Shown here piece by piece: positions 35,991-45,046 of a stretch of DNA of 64,000 bases. A program made the position numbers and the translations under genes. The DNA comes from Arthrobacter sp. KBS0703 (lineage in GTDB: Bacteria > Actinomycetota > Actinomycetes > Actinomycetales > Micrococcaceae). A model generated the notes under the pieces. That model was not told the origin of the DNA. It searched no databases and was given only the letters and a program-made list of their open reading frames with translations. The stretch spans positions 3,782,001 to 3,846,000 of the forward strand of contig NZ_MVDG02000001.1 in NCBI RefSeq assembly GCF_002008315.2, written 5' to 3'. The first letter of the stretch is position 1. Every line of letters starts with the position of its first letter.

Positions 35991-36926
35991 TCAGACGGGA
36001 ACTGTGACGCTGCCCAGGTTGGCGGATTTCAGGGCCAGGGCGATTTCATCGCCGGCGCCTTCGGCCAGGGGAAGCAGCGGAGGCCGGACGGTAGCGTGCT
36101 CGAGGATGCCGCGGGCAACGAGGCCTTCCTTGAGGGCGACTGTGCCTTCCATGTGCGACCCGCGGTGATAGACGTTCTTGGTCACCGGCAGGAGCCGGTC
36201 GTGGATGGCGCGGGCCGCGGCGTAGTCCTTGGCCTTGCCGGCGGCGATGAGCTCCACGAGCGGTTCGGGGGCGAGTCCGCCGTATCCGACCAGTGCGCCG
36301 TCGACGTCGAACATGGTGTGCAGCAGGTACTCGTCGTGGCAGGTCAGGATCTGCAGGCCAGGATAGGTGGCCCGCAGGACGGGGATTTCAGTGTCCCAGC
36401 GCTTCATGTTCCGCACACCGTTCTTGGTGGCGAACACGCCTTCCTGGCCCGCGATCTCGAGCTGGGTTTCCAGGTCGTAGGTGGCCTTGGTGGCGTCCGG
36501 GTACTGGAAGAGGATCAGCGGCAGGCCGGAAGTTTCGTAGATTTCCTTATAGCGGGTCTGCGGGGCGCCCTGCTGGTAACCGAAACGGAGCCAGCCGTGG
36601 GACGGATAGACCAGGCCGGCCTCGGCGCCGGCCTCGACCGCGCGTTTGGCTTCCAGGGCAGCGACCGTGTTCCCCTCCCCGGTGATGCCGGCAATGATCG
36701 GGATCTCGCCGTTGACGGCGTTCTTGAACTCACTGATGACGAGTGCCTGCTCGTCCTGGGTCAGGAAGGTCCCTTCGCCGGCGTGGCCCAGGACCACCAG
36801 GCCTTTGACGCCTTCGACGCTGGCCAGCCAGCCGCCGAGCCGGTGGATGGCGTCGACGTCGACGCTGCCGTCCCGGTTGAACGGCGTTACAGGTGCGGGA
36901 ACAAGTCCGCGGAGATCGATGGTCAT
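35991..36926 (-). CDS. Dihydrodipicolinate-synthase-family aldolase/dehydratase
   Basis: 311 residues of the DapA/NAL TIM-barrel family. The Schiff-base lysine is Lys168 in GVFATKNGVRN and the partner tyrosine Tyr142 in LILFQYPDATKA, spaced as in DapA. The loop normally GTTGE reads GHAGEGTFLT, so this is not a housekeeping DapA; catabolic relatives include 2-keto-3-deoxy sugar-acid aldolases and 5-keto-4-deoxyglucarate dehydratases. ATG at 36926 after AGAGGAAG. Divergent from a LacI regulator and followed by an MFS transporter: a small sugar-acid locus. Confidence 0.86.
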   Translation of the reverse strand: MTIDLRGLVPAPVTPFNRDGSVDVDAIHRLGGWLASVEGVKGLVVLGHAGEGTFLTQDEQALVISEFKNAVNGEIPIIAGITGEGNTVAALEAKRAVEAGAEAGLVYPSHGWLRFGYQQGAPQTRYKEIYETSGLPLILFQYPDATKATYDLETQLEIAGQEGVFATKNGVRNMKRWDTEIPVLRATYPGLQILTCHDEYLLHTMFDVDGALVGYGGLAPEPLVELIAAGKAKDYAAARAIHDRLLPVTKNVYHRGSHMEGTVALKEGLVARGILEHATVRPPLLPLAEGAGDEIALALKSANLGSVTVPV

Positions 36927-36968
36927 GAGAGCTTCCTCTGTCTTCTTGATCGTAGTCCCGCTAGAATG

Positions 36969-36994
36969 TGAGAACGTTTGCGGGAACGTTTTCA
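36969..36994. promoter_or_regulatory. Candidate LacI operators in the divergent promoter
   Basis: Two copies of GAACGTTT (starting at 36972 and 36984, 12 bp apart) with the LacI-family core AACGTT lie in TGAGAACGTTTGCG and GGAACGTTTTCA. They sit between the divergent lyase and LacI genes and are the obvious targets of that regulator. Confidence 0.5.
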
Positions 36995-37053
36995 TTGTGG
37001 AGTGTGGCTCACCTCACTGTCAAGGGGCACGTTCCGAACAAGGAGGAAATAGA

Positions 37054-38112
37054 GTGTCTTCTAGGACGATCCCGAACAGGAGTACTCGCATGGAACCGGC
37101 TGCACCAGGCCCAAGTGTCACACTGCGGGATGTTGCAGCCGCCAGCGGGGTGAGCCTTTCCACGGCCAGCCGCGCCCTGGACGAACGCGGCACCCAATCC
37201 CGCTCGGCCGCGGCCCAGCACGTCAGGAAGGTGGCAGCGGACCTCGGATACCGCCGAAACTCGTTCGCCTCGAGCCTGCGCCGCGGGGAAACCCGGACCC
37301 TGGGAGTGCTCGTGCCGCGCCTCAGCGACACGGTGATGGCCCTCATGTTCGAGGAGCTCGAGCGCGCAGCAGCGGACCGCGGCTACTTCGCCATGGTCGC
37401 CACCAGCGGGGACGACCCGGAAGAGGAGCGCCGGGCCGCAGAAACCCTGCTGGACCGCAACGTGGACGGGCTCATCCTCGCCACGGCCCGGCTCGACGAC
37501 GCGCTTCCCCGCCGTCTTCGTGAGCGGGGCGTCGCGCATGCTTTGGTGCTCCGCACCGACGGTGTGAGCCCCTCCGCCGTCGGAGACGACGACGTCGGCG
37601 GCTACCTTGCCGTCCGGCACCTTATCGACCTGGGCCACCGCGAGATCGCCGTCGTCACCGGCCCGTCCTTCACTTCCAGCGCGGTCGGCCGGCTAGCCGG
37701 CGCCCGCAGAGCCTTGGACGAAGCAGGCATCAATCCGCCCGAAGAATGGCTGATCGCCGCCGGCTACGGAATCGAAAACGGACTCTCCGCCGGCGAGTCG
37801 CTCCTGGGCGGGAGCGCCGGAAAACGGCCCACCGCCGTTTTCGCCGCCAACGACAACATCGCAATGGGCATCATCGCCGCGGCCCAACGCTCCCACATCA
37901 CCGTCGGACAGGATCTGGCATTGGTCGGATACAACGACACCCCCCTCGCGGCCAGGCTTCCCATTCCTTTGTCATCGGTGCGTGTCCCGCTGAGCCAGAT
38001 CGCAAGCACGGCCATCGATTTGCTCGTCAACCCCGGCAAAGAGCCGACCATCCGGAAATCAGTACCAACACTCATCCCCCGCGAGTCCAGCGGCCCCCCA
38101 AGACAGGCGTGA
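37054..38112 (+). CDS. LacI-family regulator of the DapA-like/MFS locus
   Basis: 352 residues from the GTG at 37054, seven bases after AGGAGG; an internal ATG at 37090 is possible. VTLRDVAAASGVSLSTASRA is the DNA-binding domain. The sensor domain shows RTLGVLVPRLSDTVMALMFE, DLGHREIAVVTGPSFTSSAV, PTAVFAANDNIAMGIIAAAQ and LALVGYNDTPLAARLPIPLS. It is divergent from the lyase gene, with AACGTT operators between. Confidence 0.9.
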   Translation: MSSRTIPNRSTRMEPAAPGPSVTLRDVAAASGVSLSTASRALDERGTQSRSAAAQHVRKVAADLGYRRNSFASSLRRGETRTLGVLVPRLSDTVMALMFEELERAAADRGYFAMVATSGDDPEEERRAAETLLDRNVDGLILATARLDDALPRRLRERGVAHALVLRTDGVSPSAVGDDDVGGYLAVRHLIDLGHREIAVVTGPSFTSSAVGRLAGARRALDEAGINPPEEWLIAAGYGIENGLSAGESLLGGSAGKRPTAVFAANDNIAMGIIAAAQRSHITVGQDLALVGYNDTPLAARLPIPLSSVRVPLSQIASTAIDLLVNPGKEPTIRKSVPTLIPRESSGPPRQA

Positions 38113-38161
38113 GCTGAACCATCAACCGCGCCCGCCGGTTATGCCGGGCACGGGCTTTCGA

Positions 38162-38626
38162 TCAAGGGATCGGAAGCGGCGACAGCGGTTTTGTGACGGC
38201 GAAGGCGAACGTCGTCTTGATCGATGCGAGCGACGGAATGGCGCGGAGGTCCTTGCGCAGGAGCTCCTCGTAGGTGGCGAACGAATCGACGACGATCTTG
38301 ACGAGATAGTCGTCATCACCGGCGAGCAGGTAGGCCTCGACCACTTCCGGGACCGAGCGGAGCTTCGCCTCGACCGCGTCTACGACCTGCGGGGTGTGCG
38401 ATAGGAGCGTCAGCCGGGCAAAGGCCGTGATGGCAAGCCCGACCGCGCCCTGCGACACAACGGCGGTGTAGCCCGCAATGACTCCGCTGTCCTGCAGATG
38501 CCGCACGCGGCGAAGGCACGGCGATGGCGATAGGCCCACGCGGTCCGCCAATTCCTGGTTCGTCAGCCGGCCGTCCTGCTGCAGCTCAAGCAGGATATGC
38601 CGGTCAATGTCATCGATGGTCACCAT
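38162..38626 (-). CDS. Lrp/AsnC-family regulator
   Basis: 154 residues. DIDRHILLELQQDGRLTNQE and RVGLSPSPCLRRVRHLQDSG form the AsnC helix-turn-helix; the RAM effector domain follows (AYLLAGDDDYLVKIVVDSFA, IKTTFAFAVTK). Divergent from an EamA exporter, a frequent pairing in which the Lrp protein induces amino-acid export. A perfect 16-bp dyad lies between the two genes. Confidence 0.92.
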   Translation of the reverse strand: MVTIDDIDRHILLELQQDGRLTNQELADRVGLSPSPCLRRVRHLQDSGVIAGYTAVVSQGAVGLAITAFARLTLLSHTPQVVDAVEAKLRSVPEVVEAYLLAGDDDYLVKIVVDSFATYEELLRKDLRAIPSLASIKTTFAFAVTKPLSPLPIP

Positions 38627-38651
38627 TGGCAGATTCTACTACTGGAAGGCA

Positions 38652-38667
38652 ATTTCTTAGCAGAAAT
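38652..38667. promoter_or_regulatory. Candidate Lrp-type operator
   Basis: ATTTCTTAGCAGAAAT is a perfect dyad (6-bp arms, 4-base centre) of the size and AT-rich make-up bound by Lrp/AsnC proteins, in the 108-bp divergent promoter. Confidence 0.55.
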
Positions 38668-38734
38668 GGCAATCGCCTGCCTGACTCATTTCCCTAACAT
38701 TGCTCACATACACGGAGATTGAAGGGAGTTGCCG

Positions 38735-39721
38735 GTGAACAGCCAGGTGCATACGAGGCTGATGGGCGCAGGCGCTCTCGCCGCCACGATTGTTCTTTGG
38801 TCCTCATTTGCGCTGTCGGCCAAGGGAATCGGCGCATCAAGCCTGACCACGGTCGATGTCGCGCTTATCCGCTTCCTGACGCCGGCGGTGCTCCTCATTC
38901 CGTGGATCCCACCCACGGTGCGCGCACTTCGGCGGGAGCAGCCAGACGCACTCCTCCTGCTCCTCGTCGGCGGATTGCCGCACTTCCTGCTCTTTGCACT
39001 CGGGGCGCGCCTGACCACAGCGGGCCTGACTGGCCTGCTCGTGCCCGGCACGGTACCCCTGTTCGTCACCGCGGCCGCCTTTCTCGCCTGGCGCAGCCGT
39101 ATCCCCGGGCGGCAGCTGCTCGCCCTCGGCGCGATCGTCACGGGTGTCGCGGCGAGCGCGCTCCAGGCAACGACGGCGACGACGCTCGCCGGCATCGGCG
39201 TGCTGCTCGCCGGCGGGCTGGCCTGGGCCCTGTTCACGGTCGGCCTCCGGCGCACGCAACTGGACCCTGTTGGCGTCGTCGTTCTTATCTGCGCGCCCTC
39301 GGCGCTGGCCGCCGCCGGCCTCGCCATCTCCGGCCTCATGCCATCGAGTCTGGCGGACGGCACGGCAAAACTGCCCGACGTGCTGATGTTCACCGCGCTT
39401 CAGGGCGTCGGGACAGGGCTGCTGTCCACACTCTGCTACGCCTACGCCGTGCGCGCACTCGGCAGCAGTATTTCCGCCGCCACCGGCGCCATGAGCCCGG
39501 TCCTGACGGCAGTGGTCGCGGTCCCGCTCTTTGGCGAGCACATCACCCCGGCCCTTGCCGTCGCCTTGACCCTCATCGTTGTCGGCGTCATCACCTTCAA
39601 CCTCAAGCCAACGCGCGCCAGAGGGAACGCCACGTGCGGGCAGCCGCAGCGCACCGGCGCGGCGCCCGGCCCGCCCCATCCCGCGCACGAGCGGGATGGC
39701 CAGCCCGCGGATGTGGGCTAG
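38735..39721 (+). CDS. EamA/DMT-family exporter
   Basis: 328 residues with ten membrane helices in two five-helix EamA repeats (LWSSFALSAKGIGASSLTTV, then ALGSSISAATGAMSPVLTAV near the end) and a short disordered C-terminal tail. GTG at 38735 is seven bases after GAAGGGAG. Members export amino acids or other metabolites. Regulation by the divergent Lrp protein is likely from position. Convergent with and overlapping the MarR gene by four bases. Confidence 0.87.
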   Translation: MNSQVHTRLMGAGALAATIVLWSSFALSAKGIGASSLTTVDVALIRFLTPAVLLIPWIPPTVRALRREQPDALLLLLVGGLPHFLLFALGARLTTAGLTGLLVPGTVPLFVTAAAFLAWRSRIPGRQLLALGAIVTGVAASALQATTATTLAGIGVLLAGGLAWALFTVGLRRTQLDPVGVVVLICAPSALAAAGLAISGLMPSSLADGTAKLPDVLMFTALQGVGTGLLSTLCYAYAVRALGSSISAATGAMSPVLTAVVAVPLFGEHITPALAVALTLIVVGVITFNLKPTRARGNATCGQPQRTGAAPGPPHPAHERDGQPADVG

Positions 39722-40218
39722 GCAGCCAAGGTCACGCCAGGCCGTCCCGGCCTACGGTGGCGTGGCCAGCCGCCCGCGGCCTCCTGCTGGATCCGGGCGG
39801 ACCGGGTGGAATAGTCGGCAATCGTGCGCAGCTGATCGTCGCTGTAACCCTCCAGGAGTGCCGCCAGCCCGTCCATGAAGTCCGCAAAGTAGGGTGCCGC
39901 CGCGGCTGCCTGGTCGCCCACGAGCTCGATCAGGACCTTGCGCCTGTCGTCCGTGTGCCGGACCCGGCGGGCGACGCCCTTGCTCTCCAGCCGCTGCATC
40001 AATCCGGTCACTGACGCAGGCGCGAGCCCGGAATGTTCACCGAACTCGCCGGCCGTCATGGGCCCGAAGCGCATGAGGATGTCGATCGCCTTGCCTTCCG
40101 TCGCGGAGAGCCCGCGCAGCTCGGACAGTGCCGTGTGGAACATGACGGCCGCCGTCGACAGTTCCCGGCCCGACTCGTACACCGCGGCCACCAGGGCTTC
40201 TCGCTGATCGGTTTGCAT
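39718..40218 (-). CDS. MarR-family regulator
   Basis: 166 residues: winged helix GPMTAGEFGEHSGLAPASVT followed by GLMQRLESKGVARRVRHTDD and RRKVLIELVGD, the MarR recognition helix and wing. Divergent from an FAD monooxygenase; the shared 111-bp promoter carries two related ATTTCGTT elements. Likely represses the monooxygenase until its substrate is present. Confidence 0.9.
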   Translation of the reverse strand: MQTDQREALVAAVYESGRELSTAAVMFHTALSELRGLSATEGKAIDILMRFGPMTAGEFGEHSGLAPASVTGLMQRLESKGVARRVRHTDDRRKVLIELVGDQAAAAAPYFADFMDGLAALLEGYSDDQLRTIADYSTRSARIQQEAAGGWPRHRRPGRPGVTLAA

Positions 40219-40238
40219 GTTCCGAGGCTAGCAAAAGT

Positions 40239-40311
40239 ATTTCGTTTGACCGAAGGGATTGACCGCCGGCACCGCCTGAAATTATATTTCTTTCATCCGA
40301 ACGAAATAATA
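40239..40311. promoter_or_regulatory. Candidate MarR operators
   Basis: TATTTCGTTTG at 40239-40249 and, inverted, CCGAACGAAATAATA at 40297-40311 (complement TATTATTTCGTTCGG) share the core ATTTCGTT(T/C)G. The second lies within a larger imperfect dyad that includes TATATTTC just to its left. Both are in the divergent MarR / monooxygenase promoter. Confidence 0.55.
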
Positions 40312-40329
40312 TCCTGATGGGACGTCGCC

Positions 40330-41561
40330 ATGTTGAACTGCCTGATCATCGGCTCCGGGATTTCCGGGCTGTCTACCGCCCTTGCCCTCCGGAAGGCCGG
40401 TCATGCGGCCACGGTCTATGAGGCTTACCCCGAACCGTCCGACGGCGTGGGCGGCTTCCTGACCCTCGCCGTCAACGGCTTCGACGCCCTGGAAACACTT
40501 GGCCTCAAGAATGCCGCCCGCCGCCTGGGCTTCAGCACGCCACGCATGTCGATGTATCTGGGCAGCACCGGGAGGCACCTTGCCGACTTCAACTACGGCG
40601 GCACACTGCCGGACGGAACCACAGCCCGCACCATGACCCGCTCGGAGCTCTACGCCCTGCTCCGCAACGAGGCCGTCGAGCGCGGCGCCCGCATCGAGTA
40701 CGGCAAGCGCCTGCAGGCCGTTGAGGAAGGGTCCGATGGCGTGACCGCCCGTTTCGACGACGACACCATCGCTTCCGGCCACCTCCTGATAGGCGCCGAC
40801 GGACTGCGGTCCGCCGTACGCCCGCTCATTGCGCCTTCATCCCCGCAGCCCAGGAGCATCCCGCTGCTGAACACCGGCGGGATTGTTCCGGCGGGCCGCG
40901 GACCCGCACTGGACGTTGAGTCCGGCCGGATGAAAATGGTCTTCGGCAAGCGCTGTTTCTACTGCTACATGCCGGACCCGGACGGTAGGATCTGGTGGTT
41001 CGCCAATCCGCTGCAGCGGTCTTCCGGCAATGCTGCCGAGCTGGATGCTCCCGCACTCAAGAACTGGCTGACGGGTCTCGTGTCCGGGGACCGTACACCG
41101 ATGGCCGCGATTATTGAAGCCACCTACGGCATCATCACCCGTACATGACCTATGACTTCCCCACCATTCCGAGTTGGCAGCGCGGCCGAATGGTCCTGGT
41201 CGGCGATGCCGCCCACGCGGCCTCGCCGTCGTCGGGGCAGGGCGCCTCCATGGCCATCGAGGACGCCGTCACGCTGGGCGGCGGCCTCCTCGGCGTCGGG
41301 GCGGAAGGCATTACCCCGGCCTTGGCACACTACGAATCGGAGCGCCGCGGCCGGGCAGAAGCGGTGGTGGAATGGGGGCGCCGGAATGCGGCGCCGAAGA
41401 TCAGGGGCCAGTTCCAGCGGGTCTTCCAGGACCTGGCCCTCAGGGCGGTCTTCCGCTCGCTGTCACGCGGCACGGCCGGCGACTTCGACTGGGTATACGG
41501 CCACCACATTCCATGGGGCCCGGCCCGGGGCGAGGCGGTCAACAGCGAGGTGGCCGCATAG
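40330..41561 (+). pseudogene. FAD-dependent aromatic/UbiH-type monooxygenase, split into two frames
   Basis: The first part (40330-41148) has the FAD dinucleotide motif LIIGSGISGLSTALALRKAG, the middle GADGLRS motif in HLLIGADGLRSAVRP, and stops at ATYGIITRT. The second part (41145-41561) begins MTYDFPTIPSWQRGRMVLVG and holds GDAAHAASPSSGQGASMAIE, the flavin ribityl motif. Joined, they make one normal-length enzyme of about 410 residues; about four extra bases (ATGA) near 41145 break it. The junction also forms an ATGA stop-start overlap, so two polypeptides could in theory be made, but neither would be a complete flavoenzyme. No adapter is nearby, so this may be a real mutation. Confidence 0.8.
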
Positions 41562-41619
41562 CCCAGCTGATTCATGGGCGCCTGCCGCCGGCCGGGATGA
41601 TACTTCCCGTGAGGAGAGG

Positions 41620-41781
41620 CTATTGCTTTCCGTATTTGGGGTGGACGGCCTGCTTACTGACCCCCAGGCACAGTGCAATCGCCTCCCAGGACAGGCCCGA
41701 CTGCCGGGCCTTGCGGGCCAGGGATGCCTCGGCGCGCCCGACTTCCTTGTGCGAGGTGCCGTCAACATAAGTTGACAGTGG
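41620..41781 (-). pseudogene. Small helix-turn-helix protein, start missing
   Basis: An open frame reads VDGTSHKEVGRAEASLARKA then RQSGLSWEAIALCLGVSKQA and ends VHPKYGKQ. The second part is a helix-turn-helix of a kind common in short actinobacterial proteins (SWEAIA-LGVSKQAVH-KYG). No ATG, GTG or TTG precedes it in frame before a TAG at 41782-41784; an ATG exists one frame over in the palindrome. So it is frameshifted or a remnant. Confidence 0.4.
41761..41776. promoter_or_regulatory. Perfect dyad at the start of the small HTH gene
   Basis: GTCAACATAAGTTGAC: 6-bp arms around ATAA. It lies exactly where the small HTH protein should begin, as expected for an autoregulator's operator. Confidence 0.45.
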
Positions 41782-41839
41782 CTATGAAACGGCCGGGGCA
41801 AAGAGGCTTAGCGACATATGCCCCGCGGGGCGGCGTCCG

Positions 41840-44028
41840 TCACGGCGTGACTTCCCAGGCGAACATCATGGCGTGGTCCTCGTGCGCCAGGTTGTGGCAA
41901 TGCCCCACATACGGCCCCGTGAAGTCCCTGAAGCCCCGGTAGACGATCACTGACTCGCCGGGGTCCAGCGCTGCGGTGTCTTCCCTCGAGGCGTCATCGG
42001 GGTGCCCCGGATCCACCGTGCGGGTCACGTCCTTGCCGTTGCGCATGACGGTCCGGTGCTCCTCCATATGCAGGTGGAACGGGTGCACCCAGCCGCCACC
42101 GCCGTTGCGCAGCTCCCAGAGGTTGAAGCTGCCCTTCTTTTGCCGGGCCAGGGGTGTGCGGCCGGCACGGTTTGTCAGGCTCGCCAGCACGCTCGCCGGG
42201 TCGAAGGGCTTGCCGTTGATGAGCCACTCGGTCTCGCCGCCCACGCTCCCGCGCTTCACCTCGAAGATCATGCGGTTATCCAGCAGACTCTGCCAGTTGG
42301 ACGGCAGCGGCGGGAGCGGACGCAGGGCAGCGGGTATCTGGCTGTCATCCTGCGCGGTATCGCCAATCACGATCTTCAGGACCGGCACCTTGTACTTCGG
42401 GTCGGGGAAGAACCGGGACGAATTCGACCACATCCGGCCGTTGGGCATCTTCATGACGTTGGTCAGGTAGACGACGTCGCCCTTGGTGGTCGGTGTGCCG
42501 TCCTGGTACCGCGTGAAATCAACGATCACCTCGCGGCGCTTGGCCGGCCACAGCTCAAAGGAATCCCGCTTGATGGGGATCGGCAGGAGCCCGCCGTCCG
42601 TGGCAATCTGGGTGAACTGCATGCACTGCTGGCCGTCCTCGATGCGGTACTGGCCCTCAAGCTCGTCGTCCTCGTAACCGAGCGACGCCGACGATTTGGG
42701 GCCCAGCGTCGAGCTCATCAGCTTGAACTCGTAAATCCGGGAGACGGAGGCGTCCAGGAACCGGAAGCGGTACTTGCGCCGCTTCACCGTCAGCACCGGA
42801 AAGGCCGTGCCGTTGACCGTGCAGACGTCGCCGACGAATCCGTGGTTGGGGAAGTGCTTGTAGAACGTCTTGCCCCACCACTCCGGATGGGTCGCCGGGT
42901 TCTTGGCGGCCGGGAACTCGCCCTGCACATCGTGGATGTCCTTGTGCATGGTGACGCCGTCGTCGAACCGGAAGTCGGTGAAGGCCAGCGGGATATCGTA
43001 CTTGACGTCGAAGGATCCGTCCGGGTTGTTCGTGCGGACCCCCGGCAGCCGCAGCCCCTGCCGCTCGTCACCCATATCCGTGCCGTTCTTCGGGTCATAG
43101 ATCGGGTAGAGGCCCACCAAGCCCTTGTACACGTTCGAGCCGGTGTGGTCCATCGTGTGGTCGTGGAACCAGAAGAAGCTCTGCTTCTCGCGGTCGTCCC
43201 CGCCGGCGGGCCGGTTCAGGTAGAGGTTGTCGACAGACATCTGCGGCCTGAAGCCCGGGTGCCTCGGCCCTGCCACCATCGAGTAATGCGGGTTACCGTC
43301 ACTCTCGGGCGCGGTGTGGCCGTTGTGCAGGTGGGTCAGGAACGACAAGTCGGGAGATCCGAAGTCCTGGCGGTCCAGGTTCAGCGGGTTCTCGTCCAAG
43401 TGGTTCTCGAACCGGACCAGGACCGGCCTGCCGTATTCGGCGTTGATCATCGGCCCAAGGAAGGTGCCGTTGAAACCGTAGATCGTGCTCGGAGGCAGGG
43501 CCCGCCTCGTGCCTGCGGCGAATTTCCTGCCGGAGGCATCGAACGAGACAGCCGGCCTGCCGTTCGAGTCGATCGGCAGCACCTGCGACGTAGTGAACGA
43601 GTGGGTCCGCAGAAGCAGGTTGATCTTGTAGACGATCGGGTCTGGAAGGCCGACCTGGCTCGTCCAGACCTGGTGCCGTTCATTGCGCAGCGAGTTCTGC
43701 TGACCCGGTCCCGGTCCCGGCGGATTCCGCCAGGCGCTGAAGACGGATTTCGGCACCGGTGCCAGCGCCTTCGGGATGCGCAGCGGGTCGCTGAACGGCG
43801 AGATGATCAGCGGGCTGGTGGGGAATTTTTCAATGTAGAACAACTCGTCACTTAGCGCCGTCGACGCGGCGGCGAAGGCGCCGTCCGGCGAGAGCAGCCC
43901 CCGCTGAGCCAGCAGCGGAGCGGCCCAGGCCTGCGCCGCCACGAGTGCGGCCCCTGCTCCCCGGCCGCCCCCAGGCGCAGTATCGTGCGCCGCGCGACCC
44001 CGCTAGATTCTGCAGATTCCTCGGACAT
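41840..44028 (-). CDS. Tat-exported multicopper oxidase (CotA/bilirubin-oxidase-like)
   Basis: About 729 residues. All four copper blocks are present: FLTHLHNGH, FFWFHDHTMDH, VHPFHLHMEEH and VGHCHNLAHEDHAMMF, the last with the type 1 Cys, His and axial Met. The enzyme oxidises phenols, bilirubin-like compounds or metal ions and reduces O2 to water. The long continuous frame starts only at 43942, but the natural start is the ATG at 44028 after AAGGAGG. It gives MSEESAESSGVARRTILRLG, a twin-arginine signal, whose hydrophobic core ALVAAQAWAAPLLA is reached only by a one-base shift near 43965. That shift is probably a sequence error; otherwise export would be lost. Confidence 0.9.
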
Positions 44029-44333
44029 GGTCTGCGCCTCCTTGGCGTGGGGCACACGTCAACACAGCTGCACCGATCGTCACCTTCATGCGGTTCCGAG
44101 ACCCGACTCCTGACCACGAGACCTCCTCGTCCCGCGGGTAACTCTTCTGCGCGATTCCCCCAGGCGACAACTGTGGGTTGCGAACCCTGCAAAAAAGCTG
44201 GCACCCAAACGCTGCAGACCCTCCAAATTGGCGGTGAACGTCCGTGGCCGGCGACGGTCCTGCACCTTCCCAGATCGTCCAGGTCGACTACGCCGCACGG
44301 CGGTGTCGGCTCGGCCGGCCGCGCCGTAGTAAT
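44029..44333. other. Intergenic, no feature recognised
   Basis: About 300 bp upstream of the oxidase gene. No reading frame with family resemblance and no clear dyad. It presumably holds the oxidase promoter; GC content is lower than in flanking genes. Confidence 0.5.
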
Positions 44334-44552
44334 TCACTGCCCGATCGCGGCGTTGAGTCCGGCGGGGCTTGTTTCCCGCTGCCATGTCACCGGCTGCACA
44401 TTCACGCCGGGAAGGACCGCCCCCTCGTGTAATCCGCGCGCCTGCCCGTATTCGGTCTCTGGGCGCGAAGCGGCAGGTACCGGGCACTCGGTGCGGGTCT
44501 TGGCTGTATGAAGATCGCGGCGGCGAGAATTCACCAAAGCCCGTTTTTTCAT
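44334..44552 (-). CDS. Short ORF of unknown function
   Basis: 72 residues, MKKRALVNSRRRDLHTAKTR through PGVNVQPVTWQRETSPAGLN. Its ATG overlaps the stop of a dehydrogenase remnant (ATGA) and GGAG lies eight bases upstream. Basic N-terminus, no membrane segment, no family known to me. It lies in a decayed patch and may not be expressed. Confidence 0.25.
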   Translation of the reverse strand: MKKRALVNSRRRDLHTAKTRTECPVPAASRPETEYGQARGLHEGAVLPGVNVQPVTWQRETSPAGLNAAIGQ

Positions 44553-44950
44553 GACCGCGGCTCCTTTGACGGGTCGCCGTGCTGTTCTGACATCGCGAAG
44601 AATGAGTTCTCGCCGTCCGTCGCGGACCTCTGGAACGGTCCCGCCTGGACGAGGTTGGCCGGCGCCCGGCCCTCGGCGAGGGCGGACAACTGCTTCGCCA
44701 GCAGCTTGCGGATTCGTGGTTCGAAGGCGTTTCCGCCGATGTGTGGTGTGATCAGCGCGTTCGCGGCCTGCCAGAGAGGGTGTTCCTTCGGCTACGGTTC
44801 GGGATCGACGACGTCGAGTGCGCAATGCAGGCGACCCGAGGCCACCTCTGCCGTCAGAGCGTCCGTGTCCACGACGGGTCCTCGCCCGACGTTGACCACC
44901 AGCGCGGGACGCACGGCACGCCCCGGCGCCGATGATCGGCCCCGCAACGG
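44549..44950 (-). pseudogene. D-2-hydroxyacid dehydrogenase, C-terminal remnant with a nonsense codon
   Basis: Reads LVVNVGRGPVVDTDALTAEV, ASGRLHCALDVVDPEP, then an in-frame TAG at 44792-44794 where the family has leucine, then KEHPLWQAANALITPHIGGN and AFEPRIRKLLAKQLSALAEG to a stop at 44549. These are the catalytic Glu (DPEP) and His (TPHIGG) blocks of NAD-dependent D-2-hydroxyacid dehydrogenases. The NAD-binding half is missing or scrambled upstream. Substitution to a stop plus loss of the front half indicate true decay. Confidence 0.65.
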
Positions 44951-45046
44951 ACGCTGGCCGCCGACAGTGCCGCCAGACCGCGGCACGGCAGCGACACGCG
45001 CATCTCATGTCCGCGTGATTGGCGAAGCCAGTGCCACCATCGATAT

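Noticed and set aside
42002..43855. 617-codon plus-strand frame antisense to the multicopper oxidase
   Set aside because: Arg/Val/Leu-rich mirror of a protein with all copper-binding motifs on the other strand.
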